DNA of 64,000 nucleotides, from positions 1,674,463 through 1,738,462 of the forward strand of contig SCFE01000060.1 in NCBI GenBank assembly GCA_004352715.1, given 5' to 3'. The notes beneath the pieces are model-generated. The model was not told the DNA's origin, did no database searches, and worked only from the letters and a program-made list of their open reading frames with translations. The stretch comes from Hofstenia miamia (taxonomy: Eukaryota; Xenacoelomorpha; Acoela). Position numbers and translations under genes: made by a program. Below, piece after piece: positions 1 through 11,493 of this stretch. The first letter of the stretch is position 1; every line of letters starts with the position of its first letter.

Positions 1-1055
1 ACCTGAGCATACTTCACCCTCACACATGAAAATATATGTGGGGCACCACTGCAGAAACTCATTTTCTATGAATAAACAGTATCACATCCTTGCTCAATAT
101 GGATATGCTAATAGAATGAATTCTGCACAGTATGAGATCTTACTTACAACTGTGTCATAACCACAATATCAAAGAAAAGAATCACAAACTATTCCAGTAC
201 CTACAAAGGTTTTAACCGGAAATGATGTGCCCCAATCAACAAATAGCTTATGACATTGAATGGGCATCAGCACACTTTCTTATACCATCAAAAGTCAAAC
301 AATCCCTCAAAACACATGCCATCTAGAAGTACTACCAGAGATAGACCATAAGTCACTCAATTATCCCATAACCTTTGGAACAGCTCAGCTAATGGAAATG
401 CATGGAAATTGGCATGAGTTAGAAAGACAAATATCCAAAAGCAACGATTTTTGCAAACCACCACTTCTAATTGGCATAACACTAATCACTCTGTACATGA
501 AATACAAATCTACTAAATACTAAACCAGTGAAACATAACATCCCTTTGCATAAACTGTAGTTCAATACAGCACAGGACATGCTCAACTTCAAACAAACTA
601 AAGCATATGAAGAAGCTGCAGAAACACTGAGAAACAAAGACCAAGGTTATCACTTGCTAGTAGACACAAAGAATCCCCCTGAAGATGTTTACAGAAAAGG
701 ACTACCTTTAAAAGCGCAAATAGAAAACCTTAAGACAAGGATAGCTAAAAAGAAGATTCAGTCACTTACATTATTTGCAGGAGCTAAGGATATCATATGT
801 CCTAATCTGCTACAAGAAAAAATCCTGTACTATGGTTCATGCTGAGATTAATGATTCAGATCAAATGATGGAGGAAATTATTATGAACAACATTAACTTC
901 TTATATAAAAACACCAATCATCACCAGTCATTAACATCCATGTTCTAGTTCTTTTTCTCTGACATGAAACTCCGACATTTCCATAGTTCACACATCAGAT
1001 GTGGACGCAAAGATGAGTCTTATGATCGCCCTTAAAAAACAAAAACTTTATAGAC
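1..1055 (+). pseudogene. Decayed copy of unclassified coding family (copy 1)
   Basis: I do not recognise this family, but it is homologous at protein level to the sequence at 62395-64000. Three blocks align in order. Positions 237-330 read QIAYDIEW where the other copy reads QIAVDIEC. Positions 350-510 share the pattern NYP-TFG-A----M-G----E and then a PP-I/L hydrophobic block. Positions 579-845 end in LTLFAGAKDI where the other copy has VILFSGINDI. A last block near 1005-1050 (LMIALKKQKLY against LMIAIKGMKLY) probably marks the C terminus. Frame changes near 330 and 850 and several stops make this copy non-functional. The left end runs off the window. Divergence from copy 2 is large, so the family is old or multi-lineage. 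Family identity is unknown; a mobile-element origin is inferred from copy number and decay only. Confidence 0.55.
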
Positions 1056-2041
1056 GATTTTACGATATATTTCAATGATGTTTAAACAATCTGTGACAAT
1101 CCATCATTATTCCTGCTCCAGTCCAACAACTAAAATACATAAAAACAAATAGAAACCTTAGCTTACTTCAGTCATGAAGAAGACATAGACAATATCACCT
1201 GGGAAGATACTCGCACTCCTTGTTGATAAACAATGATTGCTACAACAATATTCCCACTAGGAACTTCATTGTTTTTTTACATCATGCCATCAACTGCAAC
1301 ATTGGGTGGGCGTGTGGCATCAGCAGTTCATTCTTTAATTTTCATTTCTCTTACTCCATTACAAGTGTTTCATTCCTGCTAGCAGGGTTTTCAAGTCGAG
1401 TTCGAGTTACTCGGACCAAGTTCGAGTTTTTACGTTATGAGTTCGAATTTGAGTAATTTTTTAAATGAAATTCCGAGTTCAATCGAGTTTTTTTTCTAAT
1501 TACGAGTTTTTTAGGGTAAAAAACATTTATTTTACAATAATTCTAAGCTAAAAAATAGTTTTTGTGATTGATAAGAAAATTTCTCACGCTAATTGTGTTT
1601 TCTATAATGGTGAATGGAATCTCTTCCCTACCTGATAGTAGATACTAGAACATTAGAATGCTATTACTTGGTTTATGCGATGGCTATGCTGATCCTGATG
1701 ATGCTAGAATATATATATATATATATAATATAAATTATATCTGTGAAGTGTCTATGTGTATTCTGTTTAGGTATTGGTATTGTGAATGGATCCCTACCAA
1801 GTATCTTGACAATTCTGCTTCTAATATATTTAGAATTGTACAACTAGGTGTTTCAGAAGAATGTGTATAAATTTGTATTATCCTATGTTTGCACTTGATA
1901 TAATTATTTCTCTGTACATTAGTTGAATAAACGAAATTTTCTTATTTTCAAATTTTACTATTTCTTAATTATAAATTTTAGAGAACAACAGCAAGACTAT
2001 AATAATATTTTATTGATTAAATATTGGTCAATTCAGTATAA
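1056..2041. other. AT-rich stretch without recognised gene
   Basis: No coding similarity was recognised. The stretch 1389-1515 contains a degenerate array of cgagtt-type words. A short (TA)n run lies near 1709-1727. Small open frames here (for example 1658-1870) have no recognisable domain. Confidence 0.5.
1389..1515. repeat. Degenerate tcgagtt-type short repeat array
   Basis: The words tcgagttcgagtt, agttcgagttttt, gagttcgaatttgagt, ccgagttcaatcgagttt and acgagttttt follow one another over about 125 bases. No fixed period is evident. It is low-complexity sequence and its origin is unknown. Confidence 0.6.
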
Positions 2042-2599
2042 TTTTTTCGATTATATATTATTGCACTGAGCAATACTACACTGCGGTCAACATTACATTA
2101 CCCCAACTTATTTGACAATTTGGGTCAATTACACATGATATTTTTTACTGCAAAAATGTAATACATTTGTTGACAGATTGGCAATCTCTAATCGACAACA
2201 AAGTTTATGGCTTTCGTCGATTTTAAATATATATATATATATATATATATAATAGGGCTGATTAAGCTGGAAATGAAACTTATCCTGCCCTGTCCGGCTT
2301 TGTATNTTTTTCGATTATATATTATTGCACTGAGCAATACCTGAAATTTTTTCTATATATTTACTAACACTACACTGCGGTCAACATTACATTACCCCAA
2401 CTTATTTGACAATTTGGGTCAATTACACATGATATTTTTTACTGCAAAAATGTAATACATTTGTTGACAGATTGGCAATCTCTAATCGACAACAAAGTTT
2501 ATGGCTTTCGTCGATTTTAAATATATATATATATATATATATATAATAGGGCTGATTAAGCTGGAAATGAAACTTATCCTGCCCTGTCCGGCTTTGTAT
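2042..2599. repeat. Direct duplication joined by a single N
   Basis: Positions 2042-2305 recur as 2307-2599, and the joint is one N at 2306. The second copy carries about 29 extra bases (beginning ctgaaattttttc, 2341-2370) and is otherwise nearly identical, including its own (TA)n run. An N exactly at the junction suggests two haplotypes or overlapping contigs placed in tandem instead of merged. A genuine tandem duplication remains possible. Confidence 0.85.
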
Positions 2600-3147
2600 T
2601 TTGAAATTACACAAGAAATATATGTTGCATATAACTATGATTCTATTAACAGCAACCAAAAAGACTACTTTTAGAAAATAAACAGTACAGGTTTTTGAAT
2701 TTCTGGAATGTTGTGCACATAATCTTTTCTAAAATATCTATATAAAAAAATTCTATTGAAAATCCGCCTTAAAAAAATTTTATTTTATAGAATTTATATT
2801 ATACAACTACAATGAACGTTCAAACTTATATTTATCATGATTACCTATAACCCTAAAATACAACATCAAGTGAGACTTTAAACAATATGCAAAATAAATT
2901 TTTCGATTTCAAAAGAATATCATTTCAAATACTTGGTTATGGTTAAGTTTTTAAATGCCTAGCCAATTTCAGTTTTCCAAGATTCTCCGAATTTTTAAAA
3001 ATCAATTCCTCACATTTCTTCTTTCTTCCTTGTCTCAATTTTGGTCTTCAATATGAATGCAATTTCTTCCCATTCTGTATCTTCTTCTCCTGTCACTAAT
3101 TTCTCTAGTGATGTTCAGATTTCTCTCTGTATAAATTTATTTGTGTA
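2600..3147. other. AT-rich stretch without recognised gene
   Basis: I see no coding sequence, RNA gene or repeat structure here beyond general AT richness. Confidence 0.5.
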
Positions 3148-3183
<36 letters not shown>

Positions 3184-3243
3184 CCTTGCATCTCACAGCT
3201 TCATGCTGGTATCCCTCTCAGCTCGGGGAACTCACCAGTTCCC
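3148..3243 (-). mobile_element. 3'-end fragment of RLE-type non-LTR retrotransposon
   Basis: A (TTA)n run at 3148-3183 is followed by ctcacagcttcatgctggta and ccctctcag. The same order, (TTA)n then ctcacagcttcatgttggta, marks the 3' end of the longer element at 4549-6861. On the minus strand this is therefore a severely 5'-truncated sister copy ending in a (TAA)n tail. It stops at the N at 3244. Severe 5' truncation is usual for non-LTR elements. Confidence 0.7.
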
Positions 3244-3244
3244 N

Positions 3245-4783
3245 TGCACTACTTTGGGTTTTACTATAATGACATATATTTATTGTTAAAGATCCAACAC
3301 AAAATAGTGCAATTAATATATTTAGAAGACTTTCTGATATATAATTAGTTTGACATCTGTCTAAAAATACTATATTTGGATGACTTTATCTCTATACATT
3401 GATAGTATTCTTCTTTGTCTTTCTCTTCTCTTTGAATTTTTACAAAATTTATTTTCAAATAGGCTCAATTGTACGCAATTTTTGGAAAACTTTACAATCA
3501 TAGTTATTATTGCATGTTATTAATGTTATTGTTTGTTAAATTTGCTGTTTTTTCCAAAAAATTTTTAAAATGTTTGCTAATAATAATTTAGTATTCAGCG
3601 GCGCTATTTTTTTTACGAAAAATATTTAGCGGCGCTATAATAGTTCATGTATTCAGCGCCACTATAATAGTACAAAAAATGATATTCAGGGGCGCTATGA
3701 AAAGTCCAAAGTATTCAGCGGCGCTATAATAATATATTATTATATTTATCATTATTATTATTATTCTTACTTCTCACAGCTTCATGTTGGTAGTCCTCTC
3801 AGTTTCAAGGGGGTCTGAGAGCTTTCCTCAGGACTATAGCTGTACCTAACAATGCTGCCTTCTGTGTTACCACTCCTCCTCACTTTGGTACTCCCAACTC
3901 CTCCAAGTATCTCTTATGCTTCTTACTCACTGCTTCTAGTGTGCCTACTATTACCACGACTACTTCAACCTTCTTTAACTTTCACNGTTTTAAAACACAA
4001 ATATAACTAGTCCGTCAAAAAGTAGTGAATCAATGCAACTTGTGCACTACTTTGGGTTTTACTATAATGACATATATTTATTGTTAAAGATCCAACACAA
4101 AATAGTGCAATTAATATATTTAGAAGACTTTCTGATATATAATTAGTTTGACATCTGTCTAAAAATACTATATTTGGATGACTTTATCTCTATACATTGA
4201 TAGTATTCTTCTTTGTCTTTCTCTTCTCTTTGAATTTTTACAAAATTTATTTTCAAATAGGCTCAATTGTACGCAATTTTTGGAAAACTTTACAATCATA
4301 GTTATTATTGCATGTTATTAATGTTATTGTTTGTTAAATTTGCTGTTTTTTCCAAAAAATTTTTAAAATGTTTGCTAATAATAATTTAGTATTCAGCGGC
4401 GCTATTTTTTTTACGAAAAATATTTAGCGGCGCTATAATAGTTCATGTATTCAGCGCCACTATAATAGTACAAAAAATGATATTCAGGGGCGCTATGAAA
4501 AGTCCAAAGTATTCAGCGGCGCTATAATAATATATTATTATATTTATCATTATTATTATTATTCTTACTTCTCACAGCTTCATGTTGGTAGTCCTCTCAG
4601 TTTCAAGGGGGTCTGAGAGCTTTCCTCAGGACTATAGCTGTACCTAACAATGCTGCCTTCTGTGTTACCACTCCTCCTCACTTTGGTACTCCCAACTCCT
4701 CCAAGTATCTCTTATGCTTCTTACTCACTGCTTCTAGTGTGCCTACTATTACCACGACTACTTCAACCTTCTTTAACTTTCAC
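3245..4783. repeat. 741-bp direct duplication around an N joint
   Basis: Positions 3245-3985 recur, apparently without change, as 4043-4783 (offset 798). An N at 3986 and another at 3244 bracket the first copy. The duplicated block includes the 3' end of the non-LTR element and its flank. Identity this high with N at the edges points to an assembly overlap that was not collapsed. The 57 bases at 3986-4042 are not part of either copy. Confidence 0.85.
4391..4530. repeat. Five spaced copies of tattcagcggcgctat (also at 3593-3732)
   Basis: Five near-copies of tattcagcggcgctat occur about 30 to 35 bases apart. The variants are ttagcggcgctat, tcagcgccactat and tcaggggcgctat. They lie immediately beyond the (TAA)n tail of the non-LTR element. 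The GC-rich core stands out in AT-rich DNA. The spacers are AT-rich and unrelated. The function is unknown. Confidence 0.75.
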
Positions 4784-6861
4784 AGCCTTTCTATTTCCTT
4801 TGCCAACTCCCTGTACTTGTCTATTTTTTCTTTTTCCTTGCTTTCTACATTCCTGTCCTATGGTACTGCTATGTCTATCACTGTTCCCAATCTTTTCTCT
4901 TTGTCTACTACTACTATGTCTGGCCTCCGTGTTTCTATCACCTTGCTTGTCTGTATGTTGAAGTCCCACAGTATCTTAACCTTCTCATTTTCTATGACGC
5001 CCTGTGGCTTGTGCTCATACCACTTGTCTCCTGCTTCTAACCCATGCTGCCTGCTCAAACTCCAGTGTACCATTCTTCCCACCTTGTCATGCCTGAACTT
5101 ATACTNNNNNCCCTGTGGCTTGTGCTCATACCACTTGTCTTCTGCTGCTAACCCATACTGCCTGCTCAAACTCCAGTGTACCATTCTTCCCACCTTGTCA
5201 TGCCTGAACTTATACTACATGTAATTCTCTGCCAACTTCTCAGACCCTGCTATCAGATGATCTAATGTCTCCGCCTTTTTCTTACATAGCCTACACTTAT
5301 CACTTATTTCTAAACTTCAGTTTAAATGCTTCTTCACCCAGTTTGTTGTTATTGATTGCTCCTGTGCTCAAACAATCCCCATCCACACACTTGTTTCTAG
5401 TCATTTTCACTGCTGCACACTTTCCTAATCCAAACTCCAACCCTGAATCTTCTCTTGCCTTCTCCAATGTCTCCACTTGCTTCTGCAACATCTTCTTCGA
5501 ACTAGCATACATCTTCAGGTCATTCATGTACCATAGGTGAATCATTGCTCTACCATTCTTCTCCAGCTATGCCTGTCTCCCTCAACTTTTCTGTGATAGG
5601 AATTAAGCTAACTACAAACAGTAGTGGTGCTAAGCTGTCTCCCTGGAATATGCCTCGCCTAAACTCAACCTGTGCTCGTCTATCTCAGTCTGCCACTTTC
5701 CCATCTCCCTCTCTAGAAACTCAACCCATTTCAGTGAAACTCCATTGGCCTCTAGCATCTTCAATTCCCACCTATGTGATATGCTGTCATATGCCGTCCA
5801 GTAGCCTATCCATGCCATTGCTAAGTTTGTCTTCCTTCTTCTACAATTCTCCACCACTGCCTGGTCTATTAACAACTGATATTTGCACCTTCTCACCTTT
5901 GTCCTGCATCACTTTTGTTCCTTTGGTATCAACCTATTCTGTTCTAAGTAACATGCCAGCCTACTTGAAATCACTGAAGTTAGCAATTTCCAAGTTGTTG
6001 GCAGAAATGTTATTGGCCTGAAGTTGCTTGCCTCACCACCTTTCTTTTGGTCCGTATGTATCAGAAATGTCCCTCCCACTACTATCCACTCTGGGCACCC
6101 ACTCCTCCAATGCTACTGCTAGTCTCAATGAACACTTCTTCAGCCAATACCCATGTACCTCATCTCTGCTTGGTGCTTTGCAGTTTTTCATCTTCTTTAG
6201 AGCCTCCTTCAGCCTTGCAGTTGTGATTGCTTCTTCTTTTTGCCTGAACTCCTTCTGCATGTGCTTGCTCTCTATCTTTGGTCCCGCACTTCCCCATATA
6301 TCCCCCCAGAACCTTACTGCGCCTTCTCTAGCTGTAGCCTTTTGTCCTGCATCTAGGCCTTTGTAGAATCTTCCTTCTTATGTCTCAAACTTCATATTGT
6401 CTCTTGCCTGCTTTGCCTTTGCCCTATATTTTCTCAGTTTCTCAGTTTCTGCATCTAATCTCTGCTTAAGCTCTTCTCTTGCAGTTTCTATAGTCTTGCC
6501 CTTACCTACCCTGCACTTGTCATGTACGGCCTTACTTGTCCTGATCTTTCCTATTTGCTGGTTAATCCTTGCCACTTTATTCTCAATTCTTCTCTCCCAT
6601 GCTGGCTTTCTGTCTCTTTTATCTTCTTGTCGTCTTTTCTTTCAGTCCATTGATACATTGTTCAGCACCACACATGCACCTACATACACTAAGCTATTTA
6701 CTTCTGTGACACTCCTAGCAGATATCCTCTCCAACACTTTATTGACCTTTGCTGTCTCTACTGCTAGCTTGCTTTTCTTAACTCCTCTTGGAACTGGCAA
6801 CCTAGTTCTCTCACCTATTTCTTTGCATTGCTTTGCCAAAAGGCATATCAAAATATTGTAA
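4549..6861 (-). pseudogene. RLE-type non-LTR retrotransposon Pol, decayed
   Basis: Minus-strand frames give, in order: an Arg/Lys-rich helical segment at 6575-6378 that reads AETEKLRKYRAKAKQARDN; RT fingers at 6260-6033 with MKNCKAPSRDEVHGYWLKKC; RT palm at 5896-5630 with [14 protein letters not shown] and YDSISH; the RT active-site region at 5545-5300 with WYMNDLKMYASSKK and FGLGKCAA; and at 5193-4858 a C-terminal RHDKVGRMVHW followed by RPDIVVVD and VIDIAVP. The last part fits the PD-X(12-14)-D core of R2-superclade restriction-like endonucleases. The tail is (TAA)n at 4549-4563. Frame breaks separate every block, and the catalytic YxDD reads YMND, so the copy is dead. The clade (R2, R4, NeSL or Hero) cannot be decided by eye. 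Confidence 0.85.
5000..5216. repeat. 106-bp duplication around NNNNN inside the retrotransposon
   Basis: Positions 5000-5105 recur as 5111-5216 with about three substitutions, joined by five N. On the minus strand the endonuclease segment (VGRMVHWSLSRQ, DKWYEHKPQ) is therefore read twice. The N joint suggests two alleles or copies set side by side by the assembler. Confidence 0.85.
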
Positions 6862-8332
6862 AAAAATGCAAAAATATTCCAAAATATCGTCAGAATTTTT
6901 GCTAGGGTTGTGTAAATAGACAGGATCTTAGAAATTTTTTCCTATCTCTTCTGTTCTCTGAAGTAAATAATTAATTTTAGATATTTGTGACTTCATCAGT
7001 TGGTTTTATATATATGAGCATAATTTATTAAGTTCTTATTTATAGTAATGGTTTTCTGTTCATAATTCTAAAAGTGTCATATCCATAATGGCAAAAGTGT
7101 TTATTTGCTAGGGTGGCGTTAGACAATTGGCAAATGACTATGAATCAATAGTCGAAGGCTACGTTTTGTGCAAAAATGGCAAAATTTAACACAATTTAGG
7201 TAGAATTACAAAACAAATAATCTTAGTGTGTACTGAGATTACAGGTTTGAGAAAGGTATCAAACCTAAACTCTTTCCATTGGCTCATCTAGAGGGGGGAC
7301 TCTTGGGCTGCAGTCCCCCCACCAGCAAAATTTTCACAATGTACAGGCTACGTTTAAGGAAATGATAAAACTTTTGTTTGCTCTAAATAAGACTTCTATC
7401 TACTAAACAATATTAAATAACATGTTTACATTTAGAGAAAAAGTTTTAATAATATGCAGCTAAAAAGCATCACATTTAGAATTGCAAGTAAAATTTATTT
7501 TGCTATTTTTTGAAATGATTTGATCTGTGTTCACTCAAGTTCATTTACTGAGAATAACATTAGAGGAAACAATTTGATGTTGAAGATGTATTAAAGTTTG
7601 TTATATTAAGGAGCGCTAAAACAAACTAACTGTCGAGAAATCTTTTTAATCTTTTCAAAATATATTTCTCTGATTTTTTCGTATAAAAAATAAATGTCAA
7701 ATTTTGGATTTTATGTAGTCTGCGTCATGAGGTATGTCTAATCGTACAAACGAACATAGCTACGAACTCAAATTTTTGTGAAAGTAAATATGGTAGTTTT
7801 TATATTTTATACAGAGGACGCATTTTGAAATTCACACGCCTGTGCTTGCATTATGTTATTGCGGTATTGAAACATATTTTCTACGTAATTACTTTTAGAG
7901 TTGTATGAATCCAAATGAACCTAAACTGTATTATGAATTGCAAAGATGTATTTGAAACTTTTAAAATTACAATATTTTTACAAAAATGGCATCTATAATA
8001 ATACATGACTTTACATACGCAGAAGCATTTACTATTTCATTAAAACTCCTGGTTAACATAAAAAATTAGCACTCAAATATCATTGCATTTCTCTGGTAAT
8101 ATAATATATTCTCTACTTTATAGAATATCTGCAGCTCGGTCTGGTGTGAAGCATATGCCACACAATATAATCATTTAAAAAGCAGTAGGCAAATTGCAGA
8201 ATCGGACTAATTTTGTAATGGCGATTAGTCCTAAGTAGGGCCTCAATATTTAAAGGAAAGAAAAGAGGCCTACTAAATTTGCTATTTGGGATATAAATAA
8301 TGTGCAACCGTTCGGTGGTATTTAAATAACTG
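6862..8332. other. AT-rich stretch without recognised gene
   Basis: No gene was recognised. Near 7288-7340 the sequence gggggactcttgggctgcagtccccccacc forms a GC-rich near-palindrome of the type found at DNA-transposon ends, but no partner end was found nearby. Confidence 0.4.
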
Positions 8333-8449
8333 TCAACTATTTAGGAATAGCAGCTTTTCCAGAGGCTGACCCTGAAACTCTTCTTTGCCGTTTATAGACT
8401 TCAGTTCAGTGTGGGTGGAGATAACATAGTCTTTATCCAGTGCTGCATA
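8333..8449 (-). other. Coding-like segment, unassigned
   Basis: The minus strand reads 38 codons with a polar, coding-like composition (LDKDYVISTHTELKSINGKE, then EEFQGQPLEKLLFLNS) ending in TGA. An AG dinucleotide (atgcag) sits at its upstream edge and could be a splice acceptor. It could be a terminal exon or a transposon relic. No family was recognised and no neighbouring exon was found. Confidence 0.25.
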
Positions 8450-9004
8450 TTTAGATCACTATTTTTAATAGTCATTTTAAAAATAAACCTAGATCTCAGA
8501 TCGTCTCCTTGTGAGATTTTGTCAGGAACCAATATCTTACAGTTGCCCCTACGATAAATCCACAAACACTTTTAATTTAGTTGCTATAATAGATATCTGC
8601 ATGTAGTAATATAAAAATGTAAAAGTTATCAGTGATTTCTGTAGAGCTAGAATAAATTGTTAGGAAATAAAAGAAATCAAGCTCATAAGAAGTTAATTTG
8701 AAAGCAAAAACAATACACTATTCATTCGCTATTCACAGGGATTTCGTTCTTTAGTCCCTTGCAAATAGCAGAAGAATATTGGATGCAGTTCTTAAATTTT
8801 GTAATGCAGCAATATTTAAAAAAAACCGTAACACCGTATAGCATAGAGTCCCATAGTGTATTACTGTACTGTAAAGTCATTTCTTTATGCGCACAACACA
8901 TGTGTTAGGGTTAAGAGCCTATCCCGCAAATATACAAGGCCGCGAATGGGGAACCGCAACACATCATATAGTTGTCTGTCGTCTTATGTGCTATGGTTCA
9001 CATT

Positions 9005-11290
9005 TGTTATGTTGCAGGCTGTTGCACTGGTTATTGCCTAACAAAGACTGATAAACTCAATTGAAAATCTAAGGTTACTCGTGGGAAATCATTGTTTAGA
9101 TTTCCAGTTGATCGTGATGAATTAGATTCATGGTTGTGCTCTCCCAAATATCATTCATTCAGATAGTGTTACATAGAGCATGGCACTATGCAGTGAAAAT
9201 TGGCGTAAGAATTTTGTATCAAAAAAAGCCATATTACTAAATTGTTTCTTAATGAATGAGTATGAACAAATTATTACTAATTATCCTGGGAATGGCTAGG
9301 TCTATTGGGGAACACACTTTAAGGCAATGTTGAGAATTTTTATTAAACGTATTGCTGTGGCTGAGTTTGTTGAGAATATGAACATTTTCTTTAAAAATTT
9401 CGAATTTTTTAAAAAGATTTAATTTCAGGCCATAACTAATGTTCATGTATTTGTTTGGTTTTGAGCCTTTGGGAACACAACCAACTTTTGCTGTTCCTTG
9501 ATATGTGGAAAAATACAACATCCCCATTAACGCATAACGTGCACAAAGTCAGAGGCCGCAGGCTATGCCGAGGATTTGAGGTAAAAAGAAAAAAGGAGGC
9601 TCTTTTCTATCACGTTGTCCTTTCAGATTGAGCTTTGTTTTTCAGCTATAAGTACTGAAAAAATTTTTATGGCATTATGAACATTGTTAAAAAAATCCCT
9701 GGGCTGTTTAGGGTTAAGCAATTAAAAGTCATTATTTCAGTTAACTCGTTGTTTTTAGTTGGGTTGTTGGTACCTATTCATCCCCATCCATCTTTTCTAA
9801 TGCGCCTCCATCATGTCTACCTACTGCTCAAGAGCCCAGAAGAACAATATCTAAATCTTCATCAGCATATCGCAGTCAATATCTTGATGAAATGGAAACA
9901 TTTTTGAAGAGCAACTTCATTGACTTAAAGATATTTTGTCAAAATTTCAATGATCTCTATAAAGAAAAATTTGATATTGTAAAAGGTCAGGATTACACTT
10001 ACAGTTTCAGTCAAGAAACAGATGTTGCTATTGCAAAGTGGCAGTTGCTTTTCAATGTTGAAAACAAGAAAATAGTTTGTAAAATTGCAGTCTTCTGATT
10101 TATTGTGGAAAGGCAATCGAGTGTTCCTAGATAATATTCCACTATTCCTCATAAATGATTCTGTACACATATTTTGAATTGTATTAGAAATTTGTGGATC
10201 TCCGAAAAATCAAAAAATCTCGATTTCATTAACATTCTTGGTGATTTTGCAGTTATCATCGTAGATTTCAATGTCATCATAAAATTGTATCGCCTAGAGC
10301 AAAATTCACTTTTTAAAATGGCAAGATTGACACAAGCAAGTGTTTTCCCTTTGAATGTTGAGCTTCAGAATTTGAAATTGGCATTAAGGGTTTTTTTGGT
10401 AACTACTGCAGCATTTGTTCAAAGTCTGCAAAGGAGGCAGTTGCATTCATTAGAACAATTATAACTTTTTGGAATTATTCAAAAGTTAGAAGTTCTGTTC
10501 CTGGAGATAGATTTTGCGATCCATCTCACATGGTGGTTTGCGGGGCGTGATTTTAATCGGCCTGAGCCCGTTTAAAATTTATGGCTCGCACACAGCCCGC
10601 CCGTTTACATGTTAGGCTGCCCGCGGGCGGCCCGTTCTCTTTAATAACAGTGTAATTCTTTTACATTATATACATTTATACATTAGCCTATATGTAAAAT
10701 GTAACAGTATAATGATAGTCTATTGTTACTACCAACAGAGTATAATTCAAACAAAAAACAACGTTTACTCAAAAAAAATGAATTTTAAGTAAGGCGGCCC
10801 GCAAACCTCTACCTGTGTGTTCAAATAAGTGCATTCGGTCTCTAAGCAATAATACTACAAATTTAATAATGACTTGTGGTGGATTTCTGTTATGAACTGA
10901 GTTACTATGTAAACATGTTTATGTTAAATTTGGAATATTTCAATCAGGCATGCTAGAGGGTAAATTTGGTGAGTACAGGCAAAGTCATGGAGGAAATTAA
11001 GTTATTTCAATAAGTAATATTTCAGTTTCACAGCAAATTGATTCTGCTAAGTTGTTCTATAAGTTAGTTGGAGAGCCTCAGAAATCAATCACTTCTTCAA
11101 AGCATTCTTGTGAATGCTGTCATTTACCACTAAGTAAGGATGAACTTCATATTCTGGATAATTTACTGAACTTAGTCGCCAATATTGTCAGTGTTAATTT
11201 AGTAATTGTTTGCATCGCTGGCTATAGCGCCTCCAAAGTAACTTTATTTCAAGCCCAAAGAAACAGTGTTGAAGCAGCGACAAGTTAACT
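9005..11290 (+). pseudogene. THAP / P-element-like transposase remnant (copy 1)
   Basis: P-element-like transposases combine an N-terminal C2CH THAP DNA-binding domain with an RNase H-like core. At 9009-9166 one frame reads AGCCTGYC and, after one stop, KSLFRFPVDRDELDSWLCS, which fits the THAP Cys pair and the FP-D----W core. At 10318-10420 MARLTQASVFPLNVELQNLK and LALRVFLVTTAAFV fit the family block in which VxLAxxVFS precedes the core. At 11196-11240 IVCIAGYSASKV matches the C-terminal YIAGYVA-K motif. Several frame breaks and a roughly 280-bp GC-rich insertion (10532-10812) separate the blocks. Positions 9240-9660 have a nucleotide-level relative at 28880-29340 on the other strand. The boundaries are approximate. 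Confidence 0.65.
10532..10812. mobile_element. GC-rich MITE-like insertion
   Basis: The left edge reads ggtttgcggggcg and the right edge cggcccgcaaacc. These are imperfect terminal inverted repeats about 280 bases apart. The interior contains gcccgcccg and the palindrome-like cccgcgggcggcccg. The composition contrasts with the AT-rich P-like remnant it interrupts. A hAT-type non-autonomous element is the likeliest class, but I could not confirm an 8-bp target duplication. Confidence 0.5.
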
Positions 11291-11493
11291 AATTGATGCC
11301 CAAAGTCGTGTAGGACTTTCTTATCCAAAGCAGGGGCTCTGAAGAATTGATTTTAAAATAAAAATCAATTAAAGTGAACACAATCAATTTAGTTGTTATT
11401 GCAAAACAAGAAATCAATTAATTGCGAGCATGTTAGCACACTTTAGAGACGGTTTCTTCATTATAAACACGGGCGTTCAAAAATAACTACTGC

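Noticed and set aside
4391-4530. CRISPR-like appearance of the spaced GCGGCGCTAT units
   Set aside because: The units vary, the spacers are AT-rich and unequal, there are no cas genes, and the setting is clearly eukaryotic.
4650-6861. Plus-strand open frames rich in Leu, Ser and Pro
   Set aside because: They are antisense shadows of the minus-strand retrotransposon, whose frames contain RT and endonuclease motifs.
7288-7340. GC-rich near-palindrome gggggactcttgggctgcag...tcccccc
   Set aside because: It resembles transposon ends, but no inverted partner or target duplication was found.
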